The notes beneath the pieces were generated by a model. It saw only the letters and a program-made list of their open reading frames with translations. It searched no databases and was not told the origin of the DNA. The translations under genes and the position numbers were made by a program. Positions 13,101 through 23,159 of a stretch of DNA of 64,000 nucleotides are shown here, in pieces. The first letter of the stretch is position 1. Each line of letters begins with the position of its first letter. Origin of the DNA: Panthera uncia (lineage: Eukaryota; Chordata; Mammalia; Carnivora; Felidae); contig NC_064816.1 of NCBI RefSeq assembly GCF_023721935.1, positions 12,641,113 to 12,705,112 on the forward strand, in the 5' to 3' direction.

Positions 13101-15838
13101 CAGAGGATCCGAAGCAGCCTCTGCACTGACAGGCTGACAGCAGCGAGCCAGATGTGGGGCTGGAACTCATGAACCGTGAGATCCTGACCTAGGCTGAGCT
13201 CAACTGACTGAGCCACCCAGGTGCCCTGCTTTTTTTTTTTTTTAAGTTTATTTATTTATTTTTGAGAGAGAGGGAGTGGGAGGGAGAGCGTGAGCGGGGG
13301 AGGGGCAGACAGAAAGGAGAGAGAATCCCAATCAGCACAGAGCTCGAACTCACGGAACTGTGAGATCAGGACCTGAGCCGAAATCAAGAGCCTGACACTT
13401 AACCGAGCCACCCAGGCACAGGCTTCTATGCCGGCGCTGGCCTTTCCCTTGTCCCGGCTACTGGCAGCACAGCCCTGGAGAAGCCACGGCTTCCTCGGCT
13501 GTCACTGGCAGTGCCCTATTCACAAAGCAGCTGAGAAGGCGTCTGAGACACAGAAGGCACCAAAACCTGTTCCCAGCACTCCCCTGCACATCCAGTCCCC
13601 AGGCAGGTCACAAGGCCAAGCCAGCTCCAGCCAAACTGGACCATTCGGTTTCTCACAAGCCACACCCATTTGTGCTGTACGACCTTTGTTCCCCAAGTTC
13701 CCTCTGCCTGAGCTGTCCTTCCCCAGGCTGGTAGCTGCTCCCATATCACTTCCTAAGGCTCTTGGCCAAGCCCTCATAATAACCTCGTCTAGGGATTGAG
13801 ATTTCCACCTGGGCCACCCACTGCTGCTTCCATTATAGGACAGAGCCAGTCTCTAATTATCTTGTTTATTATGTCTCCCTGGCTAGACTGGAAAACTCAG
13901 AGGGTGTGGACTTTGTCCAGTACCGAGCTTGGAGCCAGGCACTTGAGAGGGACTCAGTAAATATTTGCTGAACAAATACACAAGAAAACGCACACATCAT
14001 CCAGGGAGGCAACCGGTGTGGGTGGAATAACTGCCCCACCCCACAGATAAGAAAAGGCGAGGCTCAGATGGGGAGGGGTGGCATCGGAACAGTCCCCCCA
14101 AGGCTGCAATGGCCGGGAGCAGTGTCCACATCTTGCCATCTTCCAGATCTTTATCCCTAAACTGAGCCGGAGACAGAGGCTGGAGGAAGGGGAAGATCCC
14201 TGAGAACTTAAAAGACTCTGTGGGGAAGTTCTTGAAGGTGACCAGGGAGATGGCACAGGGCAGGACACCATTGGGGGAGACAAGGCCATCCGGAGTTGGG
14301 AAAGTCAAAAGCTTCAGAAAAGAGCCTCCCTTCCTCTAGGCTTTTTCAGAATGTCTGGGGTCTGGTTCTCAGGTCTAAACCAATCTAAGGCTAGACCTGA
14401 CAGCTTCCTGAGGCTCCCAATTCAGGAAGCTGTCATGGATCCACCCTCCAGACCTCCTGCTTTCGGCCCCACCATGACCACAGGGAACTGGCAGTGTGTC
14501 ATGCCTTGTCCCTTCGTGAACATTCTTCAGGCTGAAAAAATAAGTCTTTCCACAAGCAGGGTTCTAGGCTCAGGCAACAACTTATCAGGGATAAAAGTCA
14601 AAGATCCTGCCTCCAGGGAGCTTAACTGAGGAAGGAAACTTCCGGTTCCGCCCATGCCCTCAGGTCAATTCTGCCCTCACTCCCTTCTCTCAATTCCTGC
14701 AACAGCCAGCAGTATTTAGTGCAAGCCTTCCCTAACCCTCAGGGTGACTGGTGCTGATGGGCTAGGCACTCTCCTTAGGAGGCTTGGCTCTGAATTTCTG
14801 TGTGGTCCTGCTTCCCTGTCCACACATTTTAATTTTTTATTTTTTTGAGAAGGAGAGAGAGAGCACGCAAAAAGAGGGGCAGAGGGAGCGAATCCAAAGC
14901 AGGCTCCATCCTCAGCTACGGGGCTCCATCCCATGACCCTGAGGTCATGACCTGAGCCAAAATCAAAAGTTGGACGCTCAACAGACTGAGCCACTCAAGT
15001 ACCCCTACGCATTTTTTTTTTTTTAAAGTAAGCTCTACGCCCAACGCGGGGCCTGAACTCACACCCCCAGTATCAAGAGTCGCATGCTCTACCAACTGAG
15101 CCAGCCAGGCGCACCTCCCTGTCTATACACTGAAGGCACAGGCACTCTCTGGCCTAAGTCCAGAACTTCCAGACCCGAGAGCAGCATGGTTCTGGAGAGG
15201 TTTCCGGTCAGGGCCTCAGTTTCTCCTTCAGTGAATTGGGAGGGTGCAGTGATTCCACTCGTGGTTCAAAATGCCCTTTCTCCAGAAACGACATCCTGTG
15301 TGATCCAGGGAGAAGGCAAATCTCCTCTATGGGCCGGTTTTTTTCAGCCTGAAAACGAGTGGCACAGAAGACTTGTGCTAACATTCTAAGAACCTTGCAG
15401 GTCTTGAAAGTCTCAGAACTGGCTTAATTTGAGAACTCAGATCGGCCCTCTGTCGCTCCACCTTTCCAATATATGAAGTTAGATTAGGTCGGATGCACTT
15501 GGAGCCACTCCCTGCCCGAACTCACTCTAAGGCGTTCACCGGACCCTTTGCCGGGTCCCCTCTCTCAGGCCTCGGTTTCCCCATCTGCAAGGTGGGAAGA
15601 CTGCAGCTAGGCAGACGTATTATGAGTACACGTTCGTCCAATCCTAAATTCCCTGAGAGCGACGTGCTGGGTGCCCTGGGAGACCTCCCTGCCCTCGTCT
15701 GCGGCCGGGGGGCAGAATCGAGGCCCTGGCTGCACGCTAGCTCCGCGTCGCCCCTGCCTCAGCGCCCGCCCCGAAGGCGCTCGGCGGCCGCGTCCCCCGC
15801 CTCCCGGAGAGACCTCGCAGCCGCGCAGCCCTCACCAT
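2327..15838 (-). CDS. LSM4: LSM4, U6 snRNA-associated Sm-like protein LSm4 (5 coding exons)
   Basis: Coding join on the minus strand: 15838-15836, 11312-11271, 7533-7435, 4433-4250, 2418-2327, giving 420 nt, 139 aa plus TGA. All introns are GT-AG (about 4.5, 3.7, 3.0 and 1.8 kb). The protein has an Sm fold: an Sm1 region at residues about 16-41 with the D-x-W-M-N signature ending at Asn37, and an Sm2 motif around Arg62-Gly63 (IRGSTI). An Arg/Gly/Gln-rich tail fills residues 87-139. Length and sequence agree with what I recall of human LSM4. Known role: a subunit of the nuclear LSm2-8 ring, which binds the U6 snRNA 3' oligo(U) for splicing, and of the cytoplasmic LSm1-7 ring, which promotes decapping and 5'-3' mRNA decay. 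The RGG tail is associated with P-body assembly and arginine methylation. It lies divergent to PGPEP1, about 9 kb away. No frameshift or damaged splice site is seen. Confidence 0.97.
4250..4433 (-). CDS. LSM4: LSM4 coding exon 4 (Sm2 motif and start of RG tail)
   Basis: Encodes residues 49-109 plus the first base of codon 110. It begins DGDKFWRMPECYIRG, contains the Sm2 IRGSTI motif and runs into the GRGRGG/QQQKQQ tail. Acceptor CACACAG; donor GTAGGC. Confidence 0.97.
5150..5650 (+). repeat. L2-like LINE fragment in LSM4 intron 3
   Basis: Contains the L2 3' order of motifs: AAGGTCCAAACTCCTCAGTG, CTTTGCACATGCTGTTCC, then CTTCCCAGCCTCC. The 4880-5090 stretch before it looks like a decayed MIR/L2 tail. 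Old and diverged. Confidence 0.6.
7435..7533 (-). CDS. LSM4: LSM4 coding exon 3 (Sm1 motif)
   Basis: Exactly 33 codons (residues 16-48), beginning LVELKNGETYNGH and ending VICTSR. It carries most of the Sm1 motif, including the D-N-W-M-N RNA-contact segment. Acceptor TTTCCAG, donor GTGAGC; both flanking introns are phase 0. Confidence 0.97.
7817..8039 (-). mobile_element. Felid SINE, LSM4 intron 2
   Basis: Near full-length, in the gene's sense orientation: T-rich tail first on the plus strand, tRNA-like head (GGGGCACCTGGGTGGCTCAG on minus) at 8039. Confidence 0.92.
8303..8355. repeat. (TTTTA)n/(TTTA)n microsatellite
   Basis: About seven TTTTA units followed by TTTA units; this is the expanded A-tail of the adjacent SINE read from the opposite strand. 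Confidence 0.9.
8356..8559 (-). mobile_element. Felid SINE
   Basis: Full-length, with an intact tRNA-like head ending at 8559 and an intact B-box-like GTTCGAGCCCC on the minus strand with one change. Confidence 0.92.
8575..8834 (-). mobile_element. Felid SINE, outer member of pair
   Basis: The head is diverged (GGGGGCGACCGGGTGGCTCGG), suggesting it is older than its neighbour at 8356. Confidence 0.9.
8880..9447 (+). mobile_element. Old L1 3' UTR fragment, antisense to LSM4
   Basis: Shows the old mammalian L1 3' end landmarks: CCACATGTCCATCAGCAGC, GGTTGCCAGGGGCTGGGGG and GAGTTGTATGTGTTAAAAGG. SINEs at 9448 and 9594 interrupt it; it resumes near 9806 (TATATTTCAGTAAAAAAG). Confidence 0.75.
9448..9587 (+). 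mobile_element. Older short carnivore SINE
   Basis: Short form lacking the TC-rich block: head GGGGCGCGGGGCTGGCTCAG, then TTGTTGGGTGTAGAGACTGC, then an A-rich tail ending in a 24-A run. Confidence 0.85.
9594..9805 (+). mobile_element. Felid SINE
   Basis: Full-length plus-strand copy starting GGGGCGCCTGGGTGGCTCAG. The TC block is eroded and contains a short CA repeat before the tail. Confidence 0.92.
9991..10108 (+). mobile_element. Older short carnivore SINE
   Basis: Flanked by GTCTGGATGTGCA and GTGTAGATGTGCA (imperfect TSD). Ends in a 30-A tail. Confidence 0.85.
10182..10415 (-). mobile_element. Felid SINE, first of two at one target site
   Basis: Full-length. Bracketed by GCTTCTAGGTTTTT at 10168 and again at 10416, a clean 14-bp TSD. 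Confidence 0.92.
10430..10636 (-). mobile_element. Felid SINE, second at the same target site
   Basis: Starts right after the 10416 copy of GCTTCTAGGTTTTT and is followed at 10641 by GCTTCTAGTTTC, a third copy of the target. Confidence 0.9.
10679..10890 (-). mobile_element. Felid SINE, first at a second reused site
   Basis: TAGTGTTTGACATTTT occurs at 10663-10678 and 10892-10907 as a perfect 16-bp TSD. The body is diverged, with a TG-rich insertion. Confidence 0.88.
10908..11089 (-). mobile_element. Felid SINE, second at the reused site
   Basis: Follows the second copy of the 16-bp target and is ended by a third, AGTGTTCGACATTTT, at 11090-11104. The head is decayed (ACTTGTGTGGCTCAG on minus). 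Confidence 0.85.
11271..11312 (-). CDS. LSM4: LSM4 coding exon 2 (14 codons)
   Basis: Encodes residues 2-15, LPLSLLKTAQNHPM, the N-terminal helix of the Sm fold. Acceptor CTTACAG, donor GTGAGT; both introns phase 0. Confidence 0.96.
11750..11920 (-). repeat. MIR fragment
   Basis: Reverse-complement MIR core: ACAGATGGGGATACTGAGGC then GAGCTAGTAAGAGATAGAGC. Confidence 0.7.
13038..13226 (-). mobile_element. Felid SINE, diverged
   Basis: T-rich end at 13038, tRNA-like head at 13226. The AG-rich block has drifted to GAGGGTCAGGAGGGTCAGAG. Confidence 0.85.
13228..13418 (-). mobile_element. Felid SINE, internally deleted
   Basis: Abuts the previous SINE. It lacks the segment between the AG-rich block and the promoter-derived part, and its terminal head is shortened. 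Confidence 0.82.
13660..13980 (+). repeat. L2-like LINE 3' end
   Basis: Ends with GCCAGGCACTTGAGAGG and AGTAAATATTTGCTGAAC, the L2 3' terminus pattern, preceded by the TAGACTGGAAAACTC block. Confidence 0.6.
14826..15005 (-). mobile_element. Felid SINE, shortened
   Basis: Part of a SINE doublet flanked by TCCCTGTCCACACAT (from 14813) and TCCCTGTCTATACAC (15117-15131). Confidence 0.85.
15012..15115 (-). mobile_element. Older short carnivore SINE
   Basis: Old-type body: AAGTAAGCTCTACGCCCAAC, then ATCAAGAGTCGCATGCTCTA, then the head. Second member of the doublet. Confidence 0.85.
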
Positions 15839-16160
15839 GGTGTCGGCGGGGAGCCGGCTAGCCGACCACTTCCGCCGCCGCCGCTCACGCTCCTGCCGGT
15901 AGCCGCCCTGCCGCGCGCCACTAAGCTGAAATGAAGTGGCAGCGACGCGAGCCAGTCAGCGCGGGGCTCGAGGGAAGAGCAACCAATCAACGTGGAGTAG
16001 GGAGGGGTCGGCTAGACAAGAGGGACAAGGTTGGCTGTGTTCTCGCTGGAGGAATACGAGAGAGGGCCGTAAAGTGTCGACGTGAGTGCTGAAAAAGGGG
16101 CGGAGCCACGCGCGCCAGCGCCAGTGGCCTTGTGGGTAAAGGCGCATGCGCAGGTGAAAC
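15650..16160 (-). promoter_or_regulatory. LSM4: LSM4 CpG-rich promoter
   Basis: Dense CpG sequence around the start codon with no obvious TATA box. Upstream of the ATG are a CCAAT box (plus-strand CCAAT 15983-15987, about 145 bp from the ATG) and a GC box (GGGGCGG 16097-16103), typical of a housekeeping promoter. Transcription probably starts near 15.90-15.96 kb; the exact site is not visible. No SINE lies between 15116 and 18359. Confidence 0.75.
15836..15838 (-). CDS. LSM4: LSM4 coding exon 1: start codon only
   Basis: The ATG ends exactly at the donor (ATG|GTGAGG), so this exon contributes only Met1. The start is chosen because the ATG joined to exon 2 gives MLPLSLLKTAQNHPM, the expected LSM4 N terminus, and no other ATG lies in the roughly 160 nt upstream on this strand. 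Confidence 0.93.
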
Positions 16161-16199
16161 TCTCGTTGCTCTCCTGGGCTCCGCGCTGTGGGCAAAGCC

Positions 16200-18345
16200 G
16201 GATATTGCCACAATTTGCAAAGGAAGAAATTGAGGCTTCGTGGTTATTGGGTTGTGTCTAATGCCTCCCTTAGGGCTCCTACACTTCTGATTTTAGTTAT
16301 TTTAGTTGAGCCTCGCCCCAGGCACGTCTTTTGGTAGGTTGGAATCCCGACTGTGCCTCTCTGAGCCTCAGTTGGGTGACCATCAAGGGTTCCTTCCTCT
16401 GCTTTGACCTTCAAGCTTGTAAGTGAGCAGTAGGTGCCTTCCTCCAGTGACTACTCTTTTCCAGGTGTCCTGAGTGTCAGCACTGGCATGAGAGCCTTTC
16501 TTACCAAGACCAGGGCCAAGTTCTTCCAGCTAAGAAGGCCCTATATTTCCTGGAGCCTGCTTGGGGAGGCCTTGACGCTCACGTTCTCAATAAAAATTCC
16601 CCTGCATCAGGCCTCAGAGACCCGAGCAGAAAAAGATGGGAACACATAGGCCTAGCCACCTCCCACTAAAATCTCCCCTCTAGGACCTGGTGAGGGAGGG
16701 AGATCTGGGTGCCCAGCGCTGCTATAAATGAGCTGAGTCAGGCATGTTATTCCCTTTCCCCTCCTCCTTAAAAACCGAAATAATCATCTCTACCAACCAG
16801 GGTTACTGTGTGGCTTGAAAAAATATGGAAGCCACATAAAGTGCCAGGCACCTGGGAGCGCTGAATCAACAGTTGTCCTTCAAGCCTTAGCTTGGGGTCC
16901 TTCCACCCCCAGAAACCAACCTTGAAGACTCAAGGGCACATAGCCTATCAAGAGGGTGACCCCAGGAAACCCCTATTGGAGGCGGAGACTGAGAAAGGGA
17001 GGGTAGGATCCTTGCAGGGGGCACCAATGGGTAGTCAATGCAGTAGTCTAGCAACTGGGGGTGAGTCCAGCTGGAGACCTCACGGAGACAGCAGAAAAGC
17101 TGGTGTCTTAATAGTGATTCCACCTAGGGTCAGGGCAGCTGGGGTATATATTCAAGCCTTCTCTAGCATTGGCTTAGGCCTGGGTGCTGGTGGGGTCTGG
17201 GTTGTGTGCAGGACACTGGTAGGTGACTAATAGTGATACGCCACTGGGTTAGAGGGATTAGAATGACAAGCCAAGCCTTGTTTGCCAATGTTAAAAAGGC
17301 TGATTAAGGTAAACAACAGAAACTGCGGTACCATGAACTGTCTCGGCATCAGCATGGTGGTGGAAATAGGAAGAAAATCACAGGCTGGTACACTCCTTTC
17401 TGATTTTCCTCGACTTCTGTACTTACAGTTTCTTCTTTGGCCCAACTGGCAAACGCTTGTTCATCCTTGAAAACTCTGCTTGGGTGACCCCGTGTGGCAG
17501 ACTGCAGTCACTGCAGTTGTTGTCGGCCCTTTTAACATAGGGATGGCCAGGCAGAATAGAAGGCTCCATCCCCCTGGCCCATCATGATTGGTTAAAGGAG
17601 GAGCATGTGACCAGCCAAGGTTAATTAGGATCTCCCTTGGGAGGGATGCTGAGGCTGGCCAAGAGAGCTTTCCATGGAGGTTGTTAAAAGTGACACAGTG
17701 AAAGACTAGGATTGGTTTTCTGGACGATGCTTTCTCTGCATGGTGAATCCAACCTCCACAAGAGCTACCGTGTGGGGAAGGAGGCATGGTGTGAGCCCCT
17801 GGATCCAGCTGTACCTGAAGCCATGCAGTGTGACTTTCCACTTAGCCCAAAATGTTGTCCTTTATTGCTTAATTCTCTTGGAGTTTGGAGTCGGTCCCCG
17901 GCAGTTGGCATAAGGTGCACTAATGTATAGGTGCTCTGCGAACATTTCCGTGATAGCCCCCCAAATCGAATCGTCCCTTCTCTTACACTTTGAACTTCAG
18001 TAGCTGGCACTGAATCACTACCTAGTCTGTGTCACATTGTCATTGCTTGCTTGCCCACTTAAGCCTTCTCAACTCTGACTTGTAGGCCCCTGTTTATTGC
18101 TGTCAGCCAAGTTCCTGCTTTTCATCAAGGACACGTGACCCAGGCTCAACCAATCAGAAGGCTCCCCCGGGATGGTTCTGAACCGGCAGAACCCGAGCGG
18201 GAGTCAAGTACAGACCTCCCCATCTCGACTTCAGAATCTTGGCCGTATTTAATCCTGGATCCAGCTGTACCTGATGCTTCATAAATCCTCCTCTTTCCTT
18301 ATCCCTTGAACCAATAATGCTATTTTTTTTTTTCCAGTCTACTTT
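16200..18345. other. Intergenic, mostly unassigned
   Basis: No gene recognised. A MIR-like stretch (about 16720-16880, with GTGCCAGGCACCTGGGAGC) is the clearest repeat. Segments near 17540-17790 and 18040-18330 resemble one another in style (GTGACC plus CCAATCAG-type boxes, followed by related GGATCCAGCTGTACCTGA strings at about 17800 and 18257) and may be two copies of one old LTR or repeat that I cannot name. Confidence 0.4.
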
Positions 18346-18359
18346 AAATTGTGTTTCTG

Positions 18360-18536
18360 GGGGGCGCCTGGGTGTCTTTGCTGAGTGGTGGACTCTTGAT
18401 TTCAGCTCCAGTCATGATCCCAGGGTGGGGATCTGTGCTGAGTGTGGAGCCCACTTGGGATCGTCTCTCTCTCTCCCTCTCTCTCTCTCTCTCCCTCTGC
18501 ACCCCACCCCTCAAATAAAAATAAAATAATTATAAG
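18360..18536 (+). mobile_element. Felid SINE, short variant
   Basis: TSD TTGTGTTTCTG at 18349-18359 and 18537-18547. The head is altered (GGTGTCTTTGCTGAGTGG). Confidence 0.88.
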
Positions 18537-18659
18537 TTGTGTTTCTGACAGCAGAAACCTAAAGAGTAAAGGTCAAGGTATCTGTCAAATTAACAAAAAC
18601 ACTCTACCCTACACTAAAAAAGGGGGGGGGGGTTGAAGAATTGTAAGACCCCATGCTGT

Positions 18660-18955
18660 CAAAGTGGTGGTGAAAACTGGTACACATATGTTTCCTTTCG
18701 AGTGGGGAAAACATTGGCATTGTTGGCCAATTAGGTCTCAAAATCCACAGACGTGTCACGTCCTTCAGTAAGCCATTTCCAAAATTTTATACCAAGGAGA
18801 TCTTGCAAAGGAAGGGAACCACTCTATGCCAAGACCTTGCAGCAACGTTGCCAATTGTAAAATAACACAAAGAACATCAAGGTCTAACAGCAGTGGACTG
18901 GTTGCATAAACTTCGGTTCACCCACTAGACGGAATATTTTCCATTCATTAAAAAT
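18660..18955 (+). repeat. Old L1-like fragment
   Basis: Resembles old L1 3' sequence (AGCAACGTTGCCAATTGTAA, then GGACTGGTTGCATAAACTTC). Diverged; family uncertain. Confidence 0.5.
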
Positions 18956-19044
18956 TATATGTAACCTCACCATCATCGCCAAGGGTGGGCTGAGCTCCGT
19001 GACTCACTTTCAAAGAACAGAGCAGAGAAAGGGGAAAATAGTGA

Positions 19045-19520
19045 CTTGACGGTGGAGACATGTAACAGTTGCCACACACAGTGGGGTGAATGGCAGGCCC
19101 CGAAAGACACGTCCAGGTCCTGACTCCGGAACCTGGGAATGTGACCTTATTTGGAAAAAGAGGCTTCCCACATTTAATCAAGTTAAGGGTATTGAGATGA
19201 GATTGTCAGGGGTTTAGGGTGGAGCCAAAACCCAGTGACTGATGTCCTTCTAAGAGAAAGGCAGAGGGAGATTTGAGACACCGAGAAAACAGAGGTAGAG
19301 TTTGGGGTGATGCAACCATAAGTCGAGGAATCCCCAGGAGCTGGAAGATCCAATGAAAGATCTTCCCTTAGAGTCGCCAGAGGGAAGATGGCCCTAGGGA
19401 CACCTTGGTTTTGTGCTTCTGGCCTCCTGAACCTTGAGGGAAGAGATTTGCGTTGTTTTAAGCCACTGAATTTGTGGTCATTTGTTATGGCAGCCACAGG
19501 AGACCCAGATGACACCACTA
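19045..19520 (+). repeat. MLT1-type MaLR LTR
   Basis: Near-complete: GGAATGTGACCTTATTTGG, TGATGTCCTTCTAAGAG, GGAGTGATGCA-like block, TTTTAAGCCACTGAATTTGT and TTTGTTATGGCAGCC in the MLT1 order. Begins close to the GTAACAGTTGCC at 19065. Confidence 0.8.
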
Positions 19521-20059
19521 TGAGAAATTGTGTGGATGTTAGGGATCCCTGCTACGATGAGACGAAAGGGGCGTCTCACCTCTCCGGTCTCCCCCAAACA
19601 CCCACAGCCCCGTTCTAATCACAGCAAGAACATCAAACAGACCCAGATGGAGGGTACCCCACAGGACACGGGCCAGTCTTCCTCAAGACTGCTCAGGTCA
19701 TGAACAACAAGGAAAGACACATATCCCATTCTATTAAGGAAAAAAAAAAAAAAAAAGATTCCCCCTTATTCTGTGTGACCACATTGTCATCCACGCTAAT
19801 GCACGGAAACAATTCTTTACAAATGAAACTTGGTTTTTCAACAACTCTGAGAAGTTCGGTGCGGTACTGAGTCCATTACATCCTATCGATGTCAATTTCT
19901 GGTTTGGCAATAGTTTAGTAAGATGGACCATTTTACGGGGCCAAGCTGAGCGAAGGGTCCATGGAAATGCTATTTTTGCAACTTTATATTAGTCTTCAGC
20001 TGTTTCAAAAAGAGAAGTTATAAAAGCTGAGTGACCAAAAGACTCGAAAGCAGCCTGTC

Positions 20060-20463
20060 GAAGAGATACTTGTATACCCGTGTTCATAGCTGCTGTCTTC
20101 GCGACGGCCAAAAGGTGGGAGCAGCCCAAGTGTTCACGAAGGGATGAATGGAGAAACAAAATGTGGGGTATTCATACAATGGGCTATTATCAGCCTTAAA
20201 CAGGAAGGAAGTCTGACACATGCCACGGTCACGGAGGAACTTTGAGGACACTGTGCTAACTGAAATAAGCCAGTCACAAAAAGACAAAGGCTGTATGATT
20301 GTATTTATATGAGGTCCCTAAAGCAGTCATAGTCATAGAGACAGAAGGTAGAATGGTGAGCGCCAGGGGCTGGGGGAGGAGAATGGGGAGTTAGTGTTTA
20401 ATAGGGACAGAATTTCAGTTTTACAAGATAAAAAGTGTTCTAAGGACCACTTGCAAGAAAGTG
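20060..20463 (+). mobile_element. Old L1 3' UTR, split by two SINEs
   Basis: CATAGCTGCTGTCTTCGCG, GCGCCAGGGGCTGGGGG and AAGAAAGTGTGAATGTACT follow L1 3' end order. The element continues at 20691-20742 (CTGAACTGTACGCTTAAAAA) and 20951-20980. Confidence 0.78.
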
Positions 20464-20474
20464 TGAATGTACTT

Positions 20475-20690
20475 TTTAATTTTTTATTATTTTTTTAATG
20501 ATTATTTATTTTTTGGGGCGGGGGGGGGGAGAGTCAGAGAAAGAGGGAGAGAGAGAGAATCCCAAGCAGGCTCTGCTCTGTCAGCACAGAGCCCAATGAG
20601 GGTCTCAAATCCACAAACTGCGGGTGAGATCATGACCTGAGCCGAACTCAAGAGTCAAACTTTTAACTGACTGAGCCACCCTGGCGCCCC
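20475..20690 (-). mobile_element. Felid SINE inserted in L1
   Basis: Perfect TSD TGAATGTACTT at 20464-20474 and 20691-20701. Confidence 0.92.
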
Positions 20691-20742
20691 TGAATGTACT
20701 TCTAACACTACTGAACTGTACGCTTAAAAATGGCAAAATTTA

Positions 20743-20950
20743 GGGGCACCAGGGTGGCTCAGTCAGTTAAGCGTCCAACTTCGACTCAGGTCGTGATCTC
20801 ACGGTTCGTGAGCTCCAGCCCCACATCAGGCTCTGTGCTAACAGCTCAGGGCCTGGAACCTTCCTTGGATTCTGTGTCTCCCTCTCTCTCTGTCCCTCCC
20901 CTGCTCACGCTCTGCCTCTCAAAAAGTGAATAAATGTTAAAAATTTTTTT
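20743..20950 (+). mobile_element. Felid SINE inserted in L1
   Basis: TSD AAATGGCAAAATTTA (20728-20742) and AAATGGTAAAATTTA (20951-20965), one mismatch. Opposite in orientation to the SINE 52 bp upstream. Confidence 0.93.
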
Positions 20951-20979
20951 AAATGGTAAAATTTATGTTAGGTGTAATT

Positions 20980-20980
<1 letters not shown>

Positions 20981-21013
<33 letters not shown>
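20981..21013. repeat. (AC)n microsatellite
   Basis: About 16 AC units at the 3' end of the interrupted L1. Confidence 0.95.
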
Positions 21014-21014
<1 letters not shown>

Positions 21015-21069
21015 CAAAACTCTAGTGGCATTTTTTTCAAAAGGAAAAGTGTCCGTGTTGGATTTATTT

Positions 21070-21345
21070 TGGAGTACAGGTATCCCCAACTTTTCAAAAG
21101 TTCACGTTATGCCACTTGCTTTTATGAAATACCTACTCCTTAGTATCCATTTTCCGTAACCGAAAGAAATGGGAAGGTTTAGCGACTGTTCTGCAGCGAG
21201 TCCTTATAGAGGCGGCGTGCATCCGGGGCAGCAGGAGTGGAAGCCCCAAGCTCCTTCTCCGAGAACTACACTCAGCGTCACAACGTCAAGCCACCAGAGC
21301 ACCCGCCTGTGGCTGTGAGCGTCTGTGTCTTATTTTGATTGGTTG
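21070..21345. repeat. Unassigned interspersed repeat, possibly a DNA transposon
   Basis: Contains ACAGGTATCCCCAACTTTTC and AAGTTCACGTTATGCCACTT, a pattern I associate with a dispersed mammalian repeat I cannot name with certainty. Followed by a GATC tandem run at 21351-21366. Confidence 0.35.
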
Positions 21346-21400
21346 GTTGGTCGATCGATCGATCGACTGAGTCATTCATTCCCTTAACAAGATGCGTCCT

Positions 21401-21609
21401 GGGGCACCTGTGAGGCTCAGACAGTTAAGCCTCGGACTTCGGCTCAGGTCATGATCTCACAGTTTGTGGGTTCGAGCCCTGCGTCGGGCTCCGTGCCGAC
21501 AGTGTGGAGCCTGCTTGGGATTCTCTCTCCGGTGTCCCTCCCCTTCTTGTGCACAGGATCTCTATTTCTCTCTCTGAAAATTTTAATACACATTAAAACA
21601 AACACACAA
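21401..21609 (+). mobile_element. Felid SINE
   Basis: Flanked by ACAAGATGCGTCCT and ACAAGATGTGTCCT (21610-21623), a TSD with one mismatch. Confidence 0.92.
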
Positions 21610-22029
21610 ACAAGATGTGTCCTGAGGTATCAGAAAAGCCTAAGAGGTTATTTTGGGGGGTCTGGGAATGCTAAAAAAATTTTTCCATATTAATTTAGAT
21701 GCTTCTTTGCCATTTCTGCTTACTAAAGGTTTCACAGAAACACTCTACTTTCAAACCTGTAGGTGATGTGTGTTGGGGGTGCAAAAGCTGTTGGCGATGT
21801 TCCCCCTCTACTCCCACTTTCACACACCACCCCCATCCCGGTTCTCTCCCCAAGAGGCCCTAGCATCAATTTCTTGTTTTTCCCTCCTGAGATATTTTCT
21901 GCATTTGCAAACACATTTGTGTTTCTCTTTCTTTCTTGAACATTTGCTTTTTATTCCATAAATTCTTCTACGCTGGATTTCTTTCCTCTTCTTTGTAAAT
22001 ATTTTATTTATTAATTTGTTTTTATTTCA

Positions 22030-22269
22030 AAAATTTTTAACGTTTACTTATTATTATTATTTTTTGGTTTTTTTTTTGAGAGAGAGAGATAGGGAGACAG
22101 AGTGAGAGCAGGGGAGGGGCAGAGGGAGAGGGACACACAGAGTCCAAAGCAGGGTCCAGGCTCTGAGCTGTCAGCACAGAGCCCCATGCGGGGCTTGAAC
22201 TCACGAACCGAGAGATCATGACCTGAGCCAAAGTCAGATGCCTAACCGACTGAGCCACCCAGCTGACCC
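22030..22269 (-). mobile_element. Felid SINE
   Basis: Full-length minus copy with a TTA microsatellite in its tail. Confidence 0.9.
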
Positions 22270-22270
22270 T

Positions 22271-22370
22271 GTTTATTTTTAAAGTAGGCTCTACACTGGA
22301 CTTGGGGCTCAAAGTTACCCTCAGAGATCAAGAGTTTCATGCTTTACTGACTGAGCCAGCCAGGTGCCCC
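22271..22370 (-). mobile_element. Older short carnivore SINE
   Basis: AAAGTAGGCTCTACACTGG through GAGCCAGCCAGGTGCCCC. Abuts the preceding felid SINE. Confidence 0.82.
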
Positions 22371-22384
22371 TGATCTTTTCTTTT

Positions 22385-22661
22385 TTTCTTTTCTTTCTCT
22401 TTGTGATAAAATGCACATAACATAAAACCCCTTAAACCATTTTAAAGTGTACAATTCATTGGCACTAAATACGTTCACCATGTTGTACAACCAACGCCTC
22501 TATCTACTTCCAGAACATTTCATCACCCCAAAATGAAACACCATCCCTCTTACCAATCATTCATTCATTCGTTCGTTCGTTCATTTACTTTTGAACATTC
22601 GTTCATTCATTTACTTTTAAAGTTTTCACTTATTTTCAAAGAGAGCATGAGGGGGGGGGGG

Positions 22662-22711
<50 letters not shown>

Positions 22712-23110
22712 CAGAATTCTGACAGCAGGCTCCACACCATCAGCACAGAGCTGTTCTGGGTATTCCTTATAAGTGGAATCATACCCTCCGTGGCCTTTTG
22801 TAACTGGCTTCCTTCACCAGGCACGATGTTTTCAAGAGTCATCCATGCCTGGATCAGAACTTCATTCCTTTTTATGGCTGAGTAATATTCCATTGCATGG
22901 ATGGGCCAATTTTGTTTCCCTGTCCAGCCATTGATGAATTGATGAACATTTGTTTGTACAGACCTTCGGGCAATTGAAAAACGTTGTCATGAACAATCAC
23001 GCACAAGTATTTGTTTGAACACCTATTTTCGATTATTTTGAGTTTATACCTAGGAGTGGAATTGCTGGTCCTATGATCACTATGCTTAACTTTTTGAGGA
23101 ACTGCCAAGC
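22385..23110 (-). mobile_element. Old L1 3' UTR, with an inserted SINE piece
   Basis: Reads in L1 antisense order: AAAATGCACATAACATAAAA, CCATGTTGTACAACCAACGC, GTAATATTCCATTGCATGG, GGAGTGGAATTGCTGGTCC. Interrupted at about 22540-22752 by an ATTC-type repeat and a truncated SINE. Confidence 0.8.
22617..22752 (-). mobile_element. Truncated felid SINE
   Basis: Carries a 14-G run at 22651-22664 and an (AG)n run to about 22704. Stops at TCAGCACAGAGCT, lacking the tRNA-like head. Confidence 0.8.
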
Positions 23111-23159
23111 TTTTCCACAGCAGCGCTTTAGGGCTTGGCTTTCCAATGTAATTATCTTG

